From NCBI RefSeq assembly GCF_000001735.4, contig NC_003074.8, positions 13,454,101-13,518,100 on the forward strand: a stretch of DNA of 64,000 nucleotides, given 5' to 3'. The notes beneath the pieces were generated by a model. It was not told the origin of the DNA. It saw only the letters and a program-made list of their open reading frames with translations, and did no database searches. The position numbers were made by a program, and so were the translations under genes. Numbering within the stretch: the first letter of the stretch is position 1; every line of letters begins with the position of its first letter. Positions 11,830 through 22,536 of this stretch are shown here, piece after piece. This DNA is from Arabidopsis thaliana (lineage: Eukaryota > Streptophyta > Magnoliopsida > Brassicales > Brassicaceae).

Positions 11830-11921
11830 ATTTCCCAGAACAAAGAATCAAATTCTGTCTTCGTGTAAACTCTAGATTTCCCAGAACAAAGAATCAAATT
11901 CTGTCTTCGTGTAAACTCTAG
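11830..11921. repeat. 46-bp perfect tandem duplication in transposase B
   Basis: Two adjacent 46-bp copies (11830-11875 and 11876-11921) beginning ATTTCCCAGAACAAAG. Element A has one copy near 2310. The length is not a multiple of three, so it frameshifts the transposase. Confidence 0.9.
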
Positions 11922-12989
11922 AAGCCGCGTAGTAAACTGGAATAAGTGAAGAACCTCTGAAATGGGTTTCCAAGTTTTTTTGCAAATGAAAAGTGCAAAG
12001 TCCATGATGAGCAAGTGGATAATTCCCTGAAAGTCCGCTTGCAATAGAAGCAGCTCGGTCAGACACAAAAACTAAATCCTGCTCATCAGGGATTATATTC
12101 AGCAAACACTTCAAAAACCAGTCTCATGACGCATCATTTTCAGAGTCAACTATTGCAGAAGCAATAGGATACAAATTAAAATTTCCATCCTGAGCTGAGG
12201 CACCAAGCAAAGTCCCTTTAAACTTTGATGTCAGATGGGCACCATCAATAGATATGACTTTTCTCATCAACTTATAACCTCTAATTGATGCACCAAAAGC
12301 CAGAAACACATACTTAAACTTATTAGCAGACTCTTTTTTGAAAAAAATGATAGAACCTGGGTTCGTCACTTGTACCATGTGGAACCACCTCGGTAAAACC
12401 TCAAAACTATCATCAGGTAAACCCCTCGCAAGTTCTGCTGCATGTTTTTGAACTCTTCAAGCCTTCGAATAATTGATCCCAACTCCATGATCTTTTCTAA
12501 ATATTTCCATCAGCTGTTTAGGTGTGAGGGGAAGCTTTCCTCCTTCAAAAGGGTTACTTATCAATCTTCCTAATGTCCTTGCAGATGCTTGACGATGACT
12601 AACACTCCTTAATGAAGAGTCACAACTGTGATGACTAACATACTTCCGAATAACATAACTCTCAGATCCAGCAGCCCTAGATGCACGTAGTCTCCAACTA
12701 CAGTTTTCATCAATACAATGAAGAACATACCTCGTGAGATCTGATTTCACTGTATGAAACTCAAAGTTGTGCTTCACTACAAACATCCGCAACGTGAAAA
12801 CTATTTCATCTTTGTCTTTGAAAATTTTTCCAATAAACAAAGAATCAGCATCACTTAGACAAGTTTAAAACGCAGAACTAGAATACTGTTGATCAAGAAT
12901 ACTAGATGTTTCAGATACACACGCCTCAATAATCCTAGAGGTTAACCTCGGCCGCCAAAATAAAAAGCTTACCTCAAACATCAATCTAT

Positions 12990-13400
12990 CTTAAATAATG
13001 ATTTTACAAGGATTTTTAAAAGGGGTTTAAAAACGTTAATAATGATTTTACAAGATTTTTTAAAAGGATTAGTACCTGAGTAGTAGATGCAGAATGAGAA
13101 GCAAAAGGATTTGAAGTCGTCTCAGCCTGTAATAAACACAATCACTGACTTAATAATGATTTTACAAGGATTTTTAAAAGGGGTTTAAAAACGTTAATAA
13201 TAATTTTACAAGGATTTTTAAAAGGGGTTTAAAAACGTTAGTAATGATTTTACAAGGATTTTTAAAACGATTAGTACCTGAGCAGTAGGGACAGAATGAG
13301 AAACAAAGGGATTTGAAGTAGCCTCAGCCTGTAATATGCACAATCACTGACTTAATAATGATTTTACAAGGATTTTTAAAATTATAACACCAGAAGGTTA
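12990..13400. repeat. Motif array in 5' introns of transposase B
   Basis: Equivalent of 3400-3800 in element A: AATGATTTTACAAGGA, TTTTTAAAAGGGG and AAAAACGTTA units with two AETTSNP-type small exons between them. Confidence 0.75.
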
Positions 13401-13553
13401 TTGAAAAACTTGCTCAACTGTCACAAAAATTTGCTCTACAGTCAAACATAGCAAAAGCAATCCTCCACTCTGTGAGAATTTGTGCATAAAAGTTGCAAGT
13501 TGTGTATCGTTTATAATATAAAGAGGATGAGATTGTATGGTTGTAGACGTGGA

Positions 13554-13567
13554 GACTAGCTTGTAAC
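13554..13567. repeat. Left target-site duplication of LINE 1
   Basis: GACTAGCTTGTAAC immediately followed by the T-run that is the LINE poly(A) tail read on +. An identical copy lies at 19641-19654. Element A carries the undivided site at about 3968-3981. Confidence 0.95.
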
Positions 13568-13602
13568 TTTTTTTTTTTTGTGCACCTCTTAATTATAATC
13601 AC

Positions 13603-16600
13603 TCAATCAAAGTTTTGAGCATACAATGAAAGGGAATTCTTCGCTAAGGAATCTGCCAACACATTGGCCTCCCTTTTAATGAAACGACAAACAAATAACT
13701 CAAAGGATAGAGAGCTAATTAAAATGTCTGAAATGATGCCATGGATCTCAGATATGAGAATTCCGGCATTGATGGCTTGAATCAGCTGGAGGCAGTCGCT
13801 CTCGATGAGAAGCTGCTTCACATTTGCTTGGGTCGCGGCAGTAACAGTTGCGCGCATCGCTAGCCCTTCTGCCGTAAGAGAAGATGATACATTCAAGCAT
13901 AGAGATGAATGCTCTGACTCCAAACTTGTCTCCTCATGTGCAAACGTCCAGCCTAAACCTGCTGCTCTTAAATCAAGTCTCCAAGCTGCATCAACTTTAC
14001 ACCTAGCTCCACAAGTCGGAAAGATAGGAAGATCAAACCTTGAGATTGGCTCCAACAGGGGATTGATCTGCAGCTTTCCAGTCTGTGCTTCTTGCCACTC
14101 TCTAACATCCTTAACTGCTTTAACCAAAGTTTCCTCGATAGTAAAGATTTTATTGTTAAACACCTGCTGGTTTCTTATTGTCCAGAGGGTCCAAAGGATC
14201 CAGGGAGCCAGCTGCGCCAGTCCTAACCCCACCGGTGGTAAACACGTCTGAGCATGAACAACAAGAAGTCCACCTCTTACATCTTGAAACAATGTCGATT
14301 CCACTCTTCTCTTAAACGGTGCTTGTTGCCAAACAGCAGAAGCAAATGGGCAAGTAAAGAGAACATGAAGCATGGATTCCGGATCATGACACTTACAACA
14401 CGCTGTGTCAATGACAATTTGTCTTGCAGCTAACTGGGTTCCTGTAGGTAGTGCTCCATGAAGGCATTGCCAGAGGAACGTCTTTATCTTTGGCGCAGTC
14501 ACAACGGACAAGACTTCAGCTTTCCAGTTAACCTCCGGTAGCACTCTGGTTTGATTCAGACAGGTCTTGTTTCTAGCAGAATAATACCCAGACTTAGTTG
14601 AATAATTTCCAGAAGGGTGGAGTACCCAAATTCTTCTATCCTCAGCACCTAGCCGGCTGGGTTTTAGCATCTTGATGGTGTCAACATGTTCTGGAAACAA
14701 GGTAAAGATCTTAAGCATATCCCACTCCACAGTCTCTGGTAAGAAAAGCTCATGCACCAATAATTCCTTTGAACTAGAAGGGGCAGGTCCCATCGGTTGC
14801 AACCTTTGGGAATGAGACAGCCAAGGCTCTTGCCAGGCTTTGATGGATTTCCCATTTCCCACTGCCCATCCCAGATTTTGAATCAGGAGATCCCGACCTA
14901 ATAATACGTTTCTCCAGCCATGAGAGGTTGATGATGGACAACTCACTTCCAAGAACGGTTTAGAATGACAGTATTTTCCCAACAACACACGAGCTAGCAG
15001 ACTCTTAGGAGCTTTTAGAATTCGCCAACTTAGCTTGGCAAGAAGTGCTTCATTATAACACTGAACATCTCTGATGCCTAGCCCTCCCTCCTGGTTTACT
15101 CTTGTCATTTTATTCCAAGAAACCCAACACATTCCTCGCTTATCCACTTTTGAATCCCACCAAAACCTTGTCAAAGATGATTGGATTCTCTTACAAAGAG
15201 ACGAAGGAAGCTGAAAACACGACATCGCGTACGTAGGCATAGTAGATAGGACACTTTTGAGCATGGTTAACTTGCCAGCACTTGACAGAAATCTATTAGA
15301 CCAGCTTAGAGCCTTTTGTCTGATCCTGTCCACTATAGAGGTAAAGAGGTCTTTCTTCCTGCGCCCAAAATGCTCTGGCAATCCTAGATACTTGCCCACC
15401 CCACCTTCTTGATTTATTCCAAGAGAGACCATAACTCGCTGTCTCAACTCCGAAGGGGCTTTCCTTGAGAAGGAGACAGAGGATTTTCCCCCATTTATTT
15501 GCTGTCCAGAAGCCAACTCATACTTCTTCAGGATTACTTTTAATTCATTGCAGCTTGAGACATTTGTTTTACAGAAAAACATTGTGTCGTCAGTGAACAA
15601 CAAATGATTAATTCTAGGTCTGCCCATAGCAACTCTAATCCCTTGTAGCTTCCCATTAGACTGAGCCTTTTTGCAGAGACCCGCCCGACAACACCTCACT
15701 ACACAAAATGAAAATGTATGGGGACAAGGGATCACCCTGCCTAATACCTCTTTGCGGTACTACACTCCCTTGGGGGGAACCATTCACCAAGAAGGAGAAA
15801 GAAACGGTGGTCAAACATTCCATAATCCAGCCAATCCAACGCTCATGAAAACCAAGTTGTTGTAGCACACAATTGACAAACTTCCACTCCACTCGGTCAT
15901 ACGCCTTACTCATGTCAGTTTTAACTACCATAGAGCAGTGTTTCTTTGCTCCCGAACTCTTGAGAAACTGAAGCACCTCATGCGTAATCAAAACATTGTC
16001 CGATATCGCTCTTCCCGGGACAAAAGCCGACTGATTCTCAGCCACAATCACAGACAAGATTGGTTGTAACCGGCGTGATAAAACTTTGGAGATTATTTTG
16101 TAGAGCACATTGCACAGTGCAATGGGTCTATAATCTGCCAATTTTCTAGGTCCTTGACCTTTCGGGATAAGACACACGTGAGTTTCGTTGGCCCTACTTG
16201 GCATCTTTCCCGTGACAAAGAAAGCTTGAATTTCCTTAATAATCTCTGGTCCAATCGCCTCCCAGTTGGAGTGGAAAAAACTGGCCGAGAATCCATCGGG
16301 ACCTGGAGCTTTCTCATGATGAATAGCAAACAACGCCTCTTTTATCTCTGTTGGTGAAGGCTCTAAAATCAGCTTTGCGTTAGTGCTCTCGGAGATGCAG
16401 GGAATTAACGCTTCGTTGATTATCTCTACTATTCCATCCTCCTCAGATGCAGAAGAAGCAAACAGCTTATGAAAGTATCCAGCAATCACCGCCACAATCT
16501 GTTCCTCATGAAAGAACTCCTGCCCTGAATCATCTTCTATAACAGCCAAACTGTTTATAGCCTTTCTTCCTCTTGTAGCGGCATGGAAATATCCTGTGTT

Positions 16601-17640
16601 TTTATCTCCAAGGCACAACCACAGCTGCCTACTTCTTTGTTTCCAAAACGCTTCTTCATCCTTATAGGCCTGTTTCAGCTTATCATTGATTTGTTTCAGT
16701 AACAACTCATTTGGAAAAGGACTTACCATTGCCTTTTTCAAATCTGACTTGAACTTCTCAATCTCCACTTGACTATTACGGTGCTTCTATTTATTCCACA
16801 ACACAATCGCTTTTCTCACATTTGAAATGCGGCTTTGAACTGAGAGAGTCTCTTCTTCCTGCCAAGTCTCCTTTACAAGAGTTTTGACTTCTACATTATC
16901 TTTCAATCTTCTGTCATACCTGAAAGATCTTGGCTTCCTCTTCTTAGGTGGTCCAAAATAAGACACCAGCGGTCTATGATCTGAACCTTCAAAATTTAAA
17001 TAGACGCAACGCCCCGAAGGAAACATTTGTGCCCAAAAATTGTTTCCAACTGCTCTATCCAAACGACATTTAACTACATGAGAATGCCTTATTCCTCTTT
17101 ACGAGAAGAAGCTTCCAGAATGCTTAATGTCATACAAGTCACATTCTGAGAGGAAAGATCGGAAGCCCACAAACGTTCCTTCAGCTCTAATAGGTCCTCC
17201 TGACTTCTCTGAGTTATCAACTATATCGTTGAAATCACCGGCTAGGAACCATGGTCCATCTCTTGCCTCTGATAAACTTCTCAACTTACTCCATACCTCC
17301 TTTCTCTTTCCCTGATCTGGTTCGCCATACATAAAGGTTGCAAAGAAGGTTTTTCCTTTGGTAGTAACACAAGCATCAATAAAATTCTCACAAGAAAGAT
17401 TAACCACCAGAGTTACTTCCTGTTTCCAGAAAAGCGCTAGTCCTCCACCTCCATGTCCCTGAGGTGAGACTAGAAAACTGTGGCCATAACCCAAACCATT
17501 GAACTTATTAGTAACATACTCATCATCATTCTTTGTCTCCATGAGGAAGAAGATGTCATGGTCGATCTTTGAACGGATCTCCCTAATGCGATGAACTATC
17601 ATAGGGTTCCCCATCCCTTGGCAGTTCTAACTCGCCACCG
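13603..17640 (-). pseudogene. LINE ORF2: endonuclease, reverse transcriptase, RNase H
   Basis: Domains in order from the right: AP-type endonuclease with FLMETK, AGDFND and SDHRP motifs (17614-16960); reverse transcriptase (16768-15656) with DMSKAYDRVEW and RQGDPLSPY; RT continuation with the catalytic box as FTDD near 15600; a zf-RVT Cys/His region (CCKCHDPESMLHVLFTC, near 14370); and a C-terminal RNase H domain of RVT_3 type with VDAAW, TAEGLA, ESDCLQ and NVLADSLAK as likely acidic positions. Lesions: the Trp of the WNCQG-like start motif is a TAG near 17629, there is a break at 17062-17099, a stop near 16780, and a frameshift near 15660-15735. The protein otherwise spans the usual L1 ORF2 architecture. 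Confidence 0.9.
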
Positions 17641-19430
17641 CTAAGGAAGGAGAGATGACGGACTCCGAAAATCCGTCCCCCTTTGGACTGCATTTCTGGC
17701 TACACTCCCGAAGCCTTGCTGAGGACCTAACGCTGCTCCTGTCCCCATGGATTCAAGGTCCAACCCCCCAGTTTCCAGCTGAAACTCACTAGACTCTCCA
17801 TCACTCCTGAGATTATCCAAAATTAGCTTCCTTCTTGGGGTAATCTGAGCCTGATGCATCTTTCTTCTTTTAGATGAGGCAGCAGCACCTGCAAGTGGGC
17901 TGGGATTTTGCTTCTTCTTTCCTGAGGGTTTCCTAGCAGTAGACCTCTTCTTCACTTTCCTTGGAGCTGCAGGTGCATTTAAGGGGCCTAACCTGAGGGC
18001 CACAGGTATCCGCTCCTGACTTAGAACAATCTCTGTCTCATCCTCATCATGAGGGGCCAGCGGGGCAGAAACCATTGAAGCTCTTACCATATTCTCAGCT
18101 GCTTCTTCAAACTGACTCTTTCTCTTCTTGCCGCGCTCTCTGATGGATCACCGCAGGCAGTATATTGCACCATCACCTCTCGAAGCTCTCCTAGTGCAAC
18201 ATCCATTGCTTCTTGAGGAATAGGTGTTGGGGCTGTGTTACTCAAAGACCGCCTCTCAATTGGTGGTCTCCGGGGCCTAACAGAAGAATCTGCAGCTTCT
18301 TTATCCTCTATGATAGGCTCTCTTCTCACCGACTCAACATGAGAGCTCTCACGTTGATGCGAGATTTCCGGGGAGATGGGCCTTTCCCTATACTCCCACC
18401 TAGACTTATCTCTGGATTTGCTGAGACCCGCTAGCCTTGGGTCCCTTTGGTGATGCCTCCGTGCCTCTTTGGCATTATCAAACGAAGATCTAGGCTGTCC
18501 ATAACGCTGACTGCTAGTCTCTTCGAAACTCCGTCTAACTCTGTAGCTTGAAGCATGCCTCTTATCTCTAGTTAAACCAGTCCTTTCATCACGTCTTCGA
18601 TAATGATCATTTTCCAAACCATGGAACCCTCTGCTCCTAGACTCTGAAGACTTCGAAATCTCTTGTCTTGAGCTAGACTGTGGTGTCCTCTCATCTCCTC
18701 TTGCTTTGGAGTCTTGAGATTCTTTGCTAAACCGGCTCTGGCTTGGGCTTTTCCTCTCACCCAGTCCTTCTTTACTCCCACATTTTGTTTCTTCATGGTC
18801 TAACAATCCACACACAGCACAATGAGACATAAGCTTGTCATAGTTAAGAGTCGCTTCTACCTCCTCACCATCATCGAAATCCAGGATAGAGTTCTTTATG
18901 ATAGGTTGCAGGCCATTGATAACCACTCTCATCCTTGCATAAGTATCAGTGATTTCCGCTTTCTCAAAACGCCCTAATTCCTTGGAAATACTGAATAAAG
19001 TTTCTTCGGACCAGAGATGCATTGGAATCCCCTTGACATAAATCCAGAACGGGATTTGAGATGGAAATGACTTCATTGTAGTTGGTTCCCATCGTTGCAA
19101 AATCACCATCCAATGCGCATAGTGATAGGGTTGATTGTCTAGAACCTTTTGCAGATCCTGCTCAGAAGCGAATTGAAATTGGAATAACCCATTTCCTAAA
19201 TCTGCGCCAACAGGACGGATCACTGTCTTCCACAGATCTGCAAGCACTGGAATGAGAGACCAAACTCTCTGGACTTTGGGATTAGTCATACGCCCAATGA
19301 TTGTCAGAGACAACTTCTTCTTCTGCTCTGAATTATCAAACGCCGGGACTTTAACACGGACCGTACGAGGAGGGAGATTTGGGGGAGCGATTCCTTTGCC
19401 TTTCTCAGAAAACGGAATTCGCGAAGCCAT
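17641..19430 (-). pseudogene. LINE ORF1: gag-like RNA-binding protein
   Basis: Starts at the ATG at 19430 (MASRIPFSEKGKGIAPPN). The N-terminal part resembles DUF4283, the gag-like domain of plant LINEs, and ends in a zinc knuckle CAVCGLLDHEETKC of CX2CX4HX4C form. A long Arg/Ser-rich, probably disordered region follows. A frameshift near 18130 moves the reading frame into a second ORF (18090-17641) with a basic KKRSTARKPSGKKK stretch. Expected role: binding LINE RNA in the retrotransposition particle. It lies upstream of ORF2 with almost no spacer. Confidence 0.85.
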
Positions 19431-19640
19431 AGTTGTGGATTAGTATCACAATACCCAAGCTAAGCAAAACGAACCTTGACGACAACAAATTCGAACTTCT
19501 GAAGCGGGAGACGACCTAGATCTGTAGAAGAAACCTTGCCTCGAAGAGTGTGCCTGAGAGCATTATCGCCGCTCTTTTTTTCTTTTTTTCTGCTTCACAA
19601 TTTTTATTTTTTTTCTCTCTTAATTATTTTTTGTTTCGAT

Positions 19641-19654
19641 GACTAGCTTGTAAC
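19641..19654. repeat. Right target-site duplication of LINE 1
   Basis: GACTAGCTTGTAAC directly at the LINE 5' end; the transposase B exon continues with TAAGCTTCAAAG exactly as in uninterrupted copy A. Confidence 0.95.
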
Positions 19655-19889
19655 TAAGCTTCAAAGAATTGGTTGAACAATCTATTTGAAAATCCTCTAA
19701 AAGAATATCCACCAATGTGTGATAGGTAATGTGCTCATCAATGAGCACTAAAGAAGCTCCCAATTCAATGTCTAATTCAAATTCCCAAGTCATATTGTTT
19801 GTCAACTTCCACAAGCCACACACAGAATACAATTCTGGCATTATAACAACAAAATCAACACCCACAAAACACTGTCACTACAAATAGAA

Positions 19890-20106
19890 GCATGATTTAC
19901 AAATCGTTTTAAAGCGTAAGTAAGCGGAATAGAATAATTTATAAAGGATTTTAAAAGCTTTGAAAAGTGGTTAACATGGTTTACAAATCGTTTTAAAGCG
20001 TAAGTAAGCGACATAAAATAATTTACAAGGGATTTTAAAAGCTTTGAAAAGTGGTTAACATGGTTTACAAATCGTTTTAAAGCGTAAGTAAGTGGCATAG
20101 ATCTAT
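19890..20106. repeat. Motif array 5' of transposase B
   Basis: Composite units with TTTACAAATCGTTTTAAAG, GCGTAAGTAAGCGGAAT and TTTACAAGGGATTTTAAAA; equivalent to 4240-4400 of element A. The array stops abruptly after GTAAGTGGCATAG at 20100. Confidence 0.85.
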
Positions 20107-20460
20107 CATGAAATCATATGTAAAGAGGTAAACACTAAATCAGAACCAAAATCTATCACGAAACAGTATAACGAATTCACATAAGCAAATCTATCAAGAA
20201 ACAGTATAACGAATTCAAAAGGTATTAACGAATTCACATAATCTACCCAAAAATCGAAAGCAAAACAGTATAACAAATTTCAAGGATTTTAGAAACAAAT
20301 TCAATCGTCAAATCTCAAACAAAATTCAAATTCAAAGCTGAAGCAAATGTCAAACTGTCGATTGAATCAGGATTCAAATAACGAATTCACATAAGCAACA
20401 ACAAATATCAAATAAACCAATTCGAAATCTGACATTTAAGCTAACATTACAAATTCAAAC
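20107..20460. repeat. AT-rich spacer with short direct repeats
   Basis: Three or more imperfect copies of GAAACAGTATAACGAATTCA and ATAACGAATTCACATAAG. No ORF. Probably part of the upstream terminal region of MULE B. Confidence 0.5.
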
Positions 20461-20740
20461 CTGGGAAACACAAGAGATTCGACGGCGACACACTTTACTA
20501 CTTCCGACGGCGAAGATGGGATTCGACGGCGACAAACTTCACTATTTCAGACGACGAAGATGGGATTCAACGGCGACAAACTTCACAATTTCCATTGGAG
20601 GAATAACAGAAAGAGATTCGACGGCGACAAACTTCACTATTTCCGACGGCGAAGATGGGATTCGACGGCGACAAACTTCACTATTTCCGACGGCATAGGA
20701 TTCAACGGCGACAAACTTCACAATTTCCGATGGAGGAAGA

Positions 20741-20766
<26 letters not shown>
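20461..20766. repeat. GACGGCGACAAACTTCAC minisatellite and (AG)n tract
   Basis: Five or six imperfect units of about 44-60 bp built on GATTCGACGGCGACAAACTT, CAC(T/A)ATTTC and CGAAGATGGGATT, ending in an (AG)n microsatellite at 20741-20766. The + strand shows spurious repetitive ORFs. Read from the minus strand it would be the 5' leader of transposase B; similar TCTCCGACAAACCTCTTCTT units occur at window bases 1-90. Confidence 0.7.
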
Positions 20767-20771
<5 letters not shown>

Positions 20772-21619
20772 GAATTAGGTCAGAAGTGTGTGTAGCTCAG
20801 TAAGGGTAATTTGGGGATAAAAGTATTAGAAGGGGTAAAAATGAAAATGGAAAAAAGGGTAGAGTTGAAAAAGGGCATTGAGAAAAGGGCATTAGAGTGA
20901 ATTATTCAAGAAAAAAATGAACCAGAACGAGTCTGATAAAAATTTGGTAAGTTACAGTTATTGATTCAAAAATTTAATTTTGTTTTTTTATTTAAAATTA
21001 CGGTTATCATTTATTTAAGTTTTAGTGTTTACCCATTGCACATTGCACCTTAAATAAATGACTCATAAAATCTCTATCCATTGCACATGCTCTAAATGAG
21101 TTATCGACTGTCACGTCATCGATACATAGAAGGGCTATGTTGCAGGAGATTTTTTAGATTGTGGTTTGTATTTATTTGACATGAAGGTTTATTTTGCAAA
21201 AAAAAAAATTTGAGGTTTTTTTTGCACAAAATCCTTATGTTTTTCAACGGAGTTATCAAGTGCCATGTCATCGATATACGGGAGGGTTGTATTGCGGGTG
21301 ACTTTAGAGATGGTGGGGTTGACTTGCATAATTCGGATTTGGAGGGTAAACTTGCAAACGAGATCGACTTGGAGGGTTATTTTGCAGAAAACCCTTTTCA
21401 ATTCTACCATTTTCTATTTGTCATTTTCATTTATACCCTATTTAAATTTTTAATGACCATTTTACCACTATTTGTAAATTATTTTAGGTTAACAAAATAA
21501 ACTATTCCAAAATAAATTTCTCACCAAAATTTTCACGCCAAAATTTTTCGAAAACAATTCCCGCCAAATGTTTTTCGAAAAAAACATTTTTCCTGTAAAT
21601 TTTGTTTATTGGCGGGAAA
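20767..21619. other. Noncoding spacer with an imperfect 150-bp duplication
   Basis: Purine-rich DNA to about 20910 could hold the outer end of MULE B, but no terminal repeat was recognised. A block starting GAGTTATCGACTGTCACGTC (near 21099) recurs imperfectly near 21250. At 21555-21620 an inverted pair TTCCCGCCAAA / TTTATTGGCGGGAA immediately precedes the motif array. The short ORFs here look spurious. Confidence 0.45.
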
Positions 21620-22350
21620 TAGATTTACAAGAGATTTTAAAAGGGTTTAAAAAGATTTACAAGGTATTTTAAAAGAGTGTTAAAAGATTTACAAGAGATT
21701 TTAAAAAGGTTTTAAAAGATTTACAAGGGATTTTAAAGGGCTTTAAAAGATTTACAAAAGTTTTTAAAAAGGTTTTAAAAGATTTAGAAGGGATTTTAAA
21801 AGGGTTTTAAACGATTTACAAGGGATTTTAAAGGGCTTTAAAAGATTTACAAATATTGTTTAATGATTTTTAAAGGTTTTAAAATTGTTTGAAAACGGTT
21901 TTAAAGTATTTACAAGGGATTTTAAAAGGGTTTTAAAAGATTTACAAGCGATCTTAAAAGGGTTTTAAAATATTTAAAAGAGATTTTAAAGGGCTTTATA
22001 AGATTTACAATGGTTTTTTAAAGATTTTAAAACGGTTTATTAATGTGTTTTAAAAGGTTTAAAAGTGTTTTAAAAGATTTACAAGAGATTTTAAAAGGGT
22101 TTTGAAATATTTGCAAGGGATTTTAAAGGGTTTTAAAACATTTATAAAGGTTTTTTAAAGATTTTTTAAAGAATTTTAAAGGGTTTAAAAGTGTTTTAAA
22201 AGATGTATGTACAAGGGTTTTTAAAAGATTTTTAAAGAATTTACAAGAAGATTGTTTAAAAACTCTTGTAAATCTTTTTAAACCCTTTTAAAATCCCTTG
22301 TAAATATTTGAAAACCCTTTTAGAATTTGTTAGAATTGCAAACCCTTTTA
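21620..22350. repeat. Free-standing TTTACAA...TTTTAAAA motif array
   Basis: About 0.7 kb made almost only of GATTTACAAGGGATTTT, AAAAGGGTTTTAAAA and close variants, in + orientation to about 22255. The complementary form (CTTGTAAATC, CCCTTTTAAAATCCC) then takes over to about 22350. No coding sequence and no Ulp1 or transposase exon is attached, so this is either the last remnant of another A/B-type element or an independent satellite-like block. Confidence 0.85.
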
Positions 22351-22354
22351 AAAT

Positions 22355-22379
22355 ACCTTGGTTAGAATTAAACCAAGGT
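22355..22379. repeat. Short inverted repeat
   Basis: ACCTTGGTT at 22355-22363 and AACCAAGGT at 22371-22379 form a perfect 9-bp stem with a 7-base loop at the border between the motif array and the retrotransposon fragment. Confidence 0.7.
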
Positions 22380-22536
22380 TAGAAAGACTTCCGCTGTTTA
22401 ATAAGAAAGTGATTATAGAATTTAGCCTCGTAAAGGCAATTCTATGTTGAATCGCGAAAAATTAAGCGGTTCGGCCGGGAAGAGGCGCGAACTTGAGTCC
22501 AACGTCGCCGGACGCCGAGACGTCCGGGACGGGGTC
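22380..22536 (-). other. GC-rich fragment, possibly the start of another LTR
   Basis: On the minus strand the gypsy RT frame ends abruptly at a TGTGAGACCCCGTCC sequence and becomes GC-rich DNA unrelated to RT. TG at the start is compatible with an LTR edge, so this may be a junction with a second retrotransposon or a deletion scar. No second LTR copy is in the window. Confidence 0.35.

Larger units (their letters stand above)
13568..19640 (-). mobile_element. L1-type LINE retrotransposon (about 6.07 kb)
   Basis: A near full-length plant L1-clade LINE on the minus strand. A 12-base T-run at 13568-13579 is its poly(A) tail, followed by a 3' untranslated region of only about 23 bp, ORF2 (13603-17640), ORF1 (17641-19430) and a 5' untranslated region (about 19431-19640). 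It is flanked by a perfect 14-bp duplication (15 if the ambiguous T is counted) whose unoccupied form is present in element A. The ORFs carry a few stops and frameshifts, so it is probably immobile now. Confidence 0.95.
11494..19850 (-). pseudogene. mudrA-type MULE transposase B, split by a LINE
   Basis: Second copy of transposase A, read right to left. The first exon starts near 19850 (ELYSVCGLWKLTNNMTWEFE) and is interrupted at 19641/13567 by the LINE. It resumes at 13553 (TTIQSHPLYI), with small exons in 13.0-13.4 kb. The MuDR region is 12840-12380, the transposase domain 12378-11950 (SIDGAHL; SDRAAS) and the C-terminal part runs to 11494. The SWIM finger and CCHC knuckle of copy A are absent because the copy stops at the junction with the DUF1985 gene. 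A 46-bp tandem duplication (11830-11921) breaks the frame. It retains a base lost in copy A near 2634. Confidence 0.8.

Noticed and set aside
13805..14251. 148-codon + strand ORF inside LINE ORF2, and similar + ORFs at 15671, 16154, 17127 and 18213
   Set aside because: They lie opposite well-supported RNase H, RT, endonuclease and ORF1 sequence on the minus strand.
20516..20778. Repetitive + strand ORFs with GDKLHYFRRRRWDS
   Set aside because: Translation of a minisatellite; frames shift between units and no start context or splice signal supports a gene.
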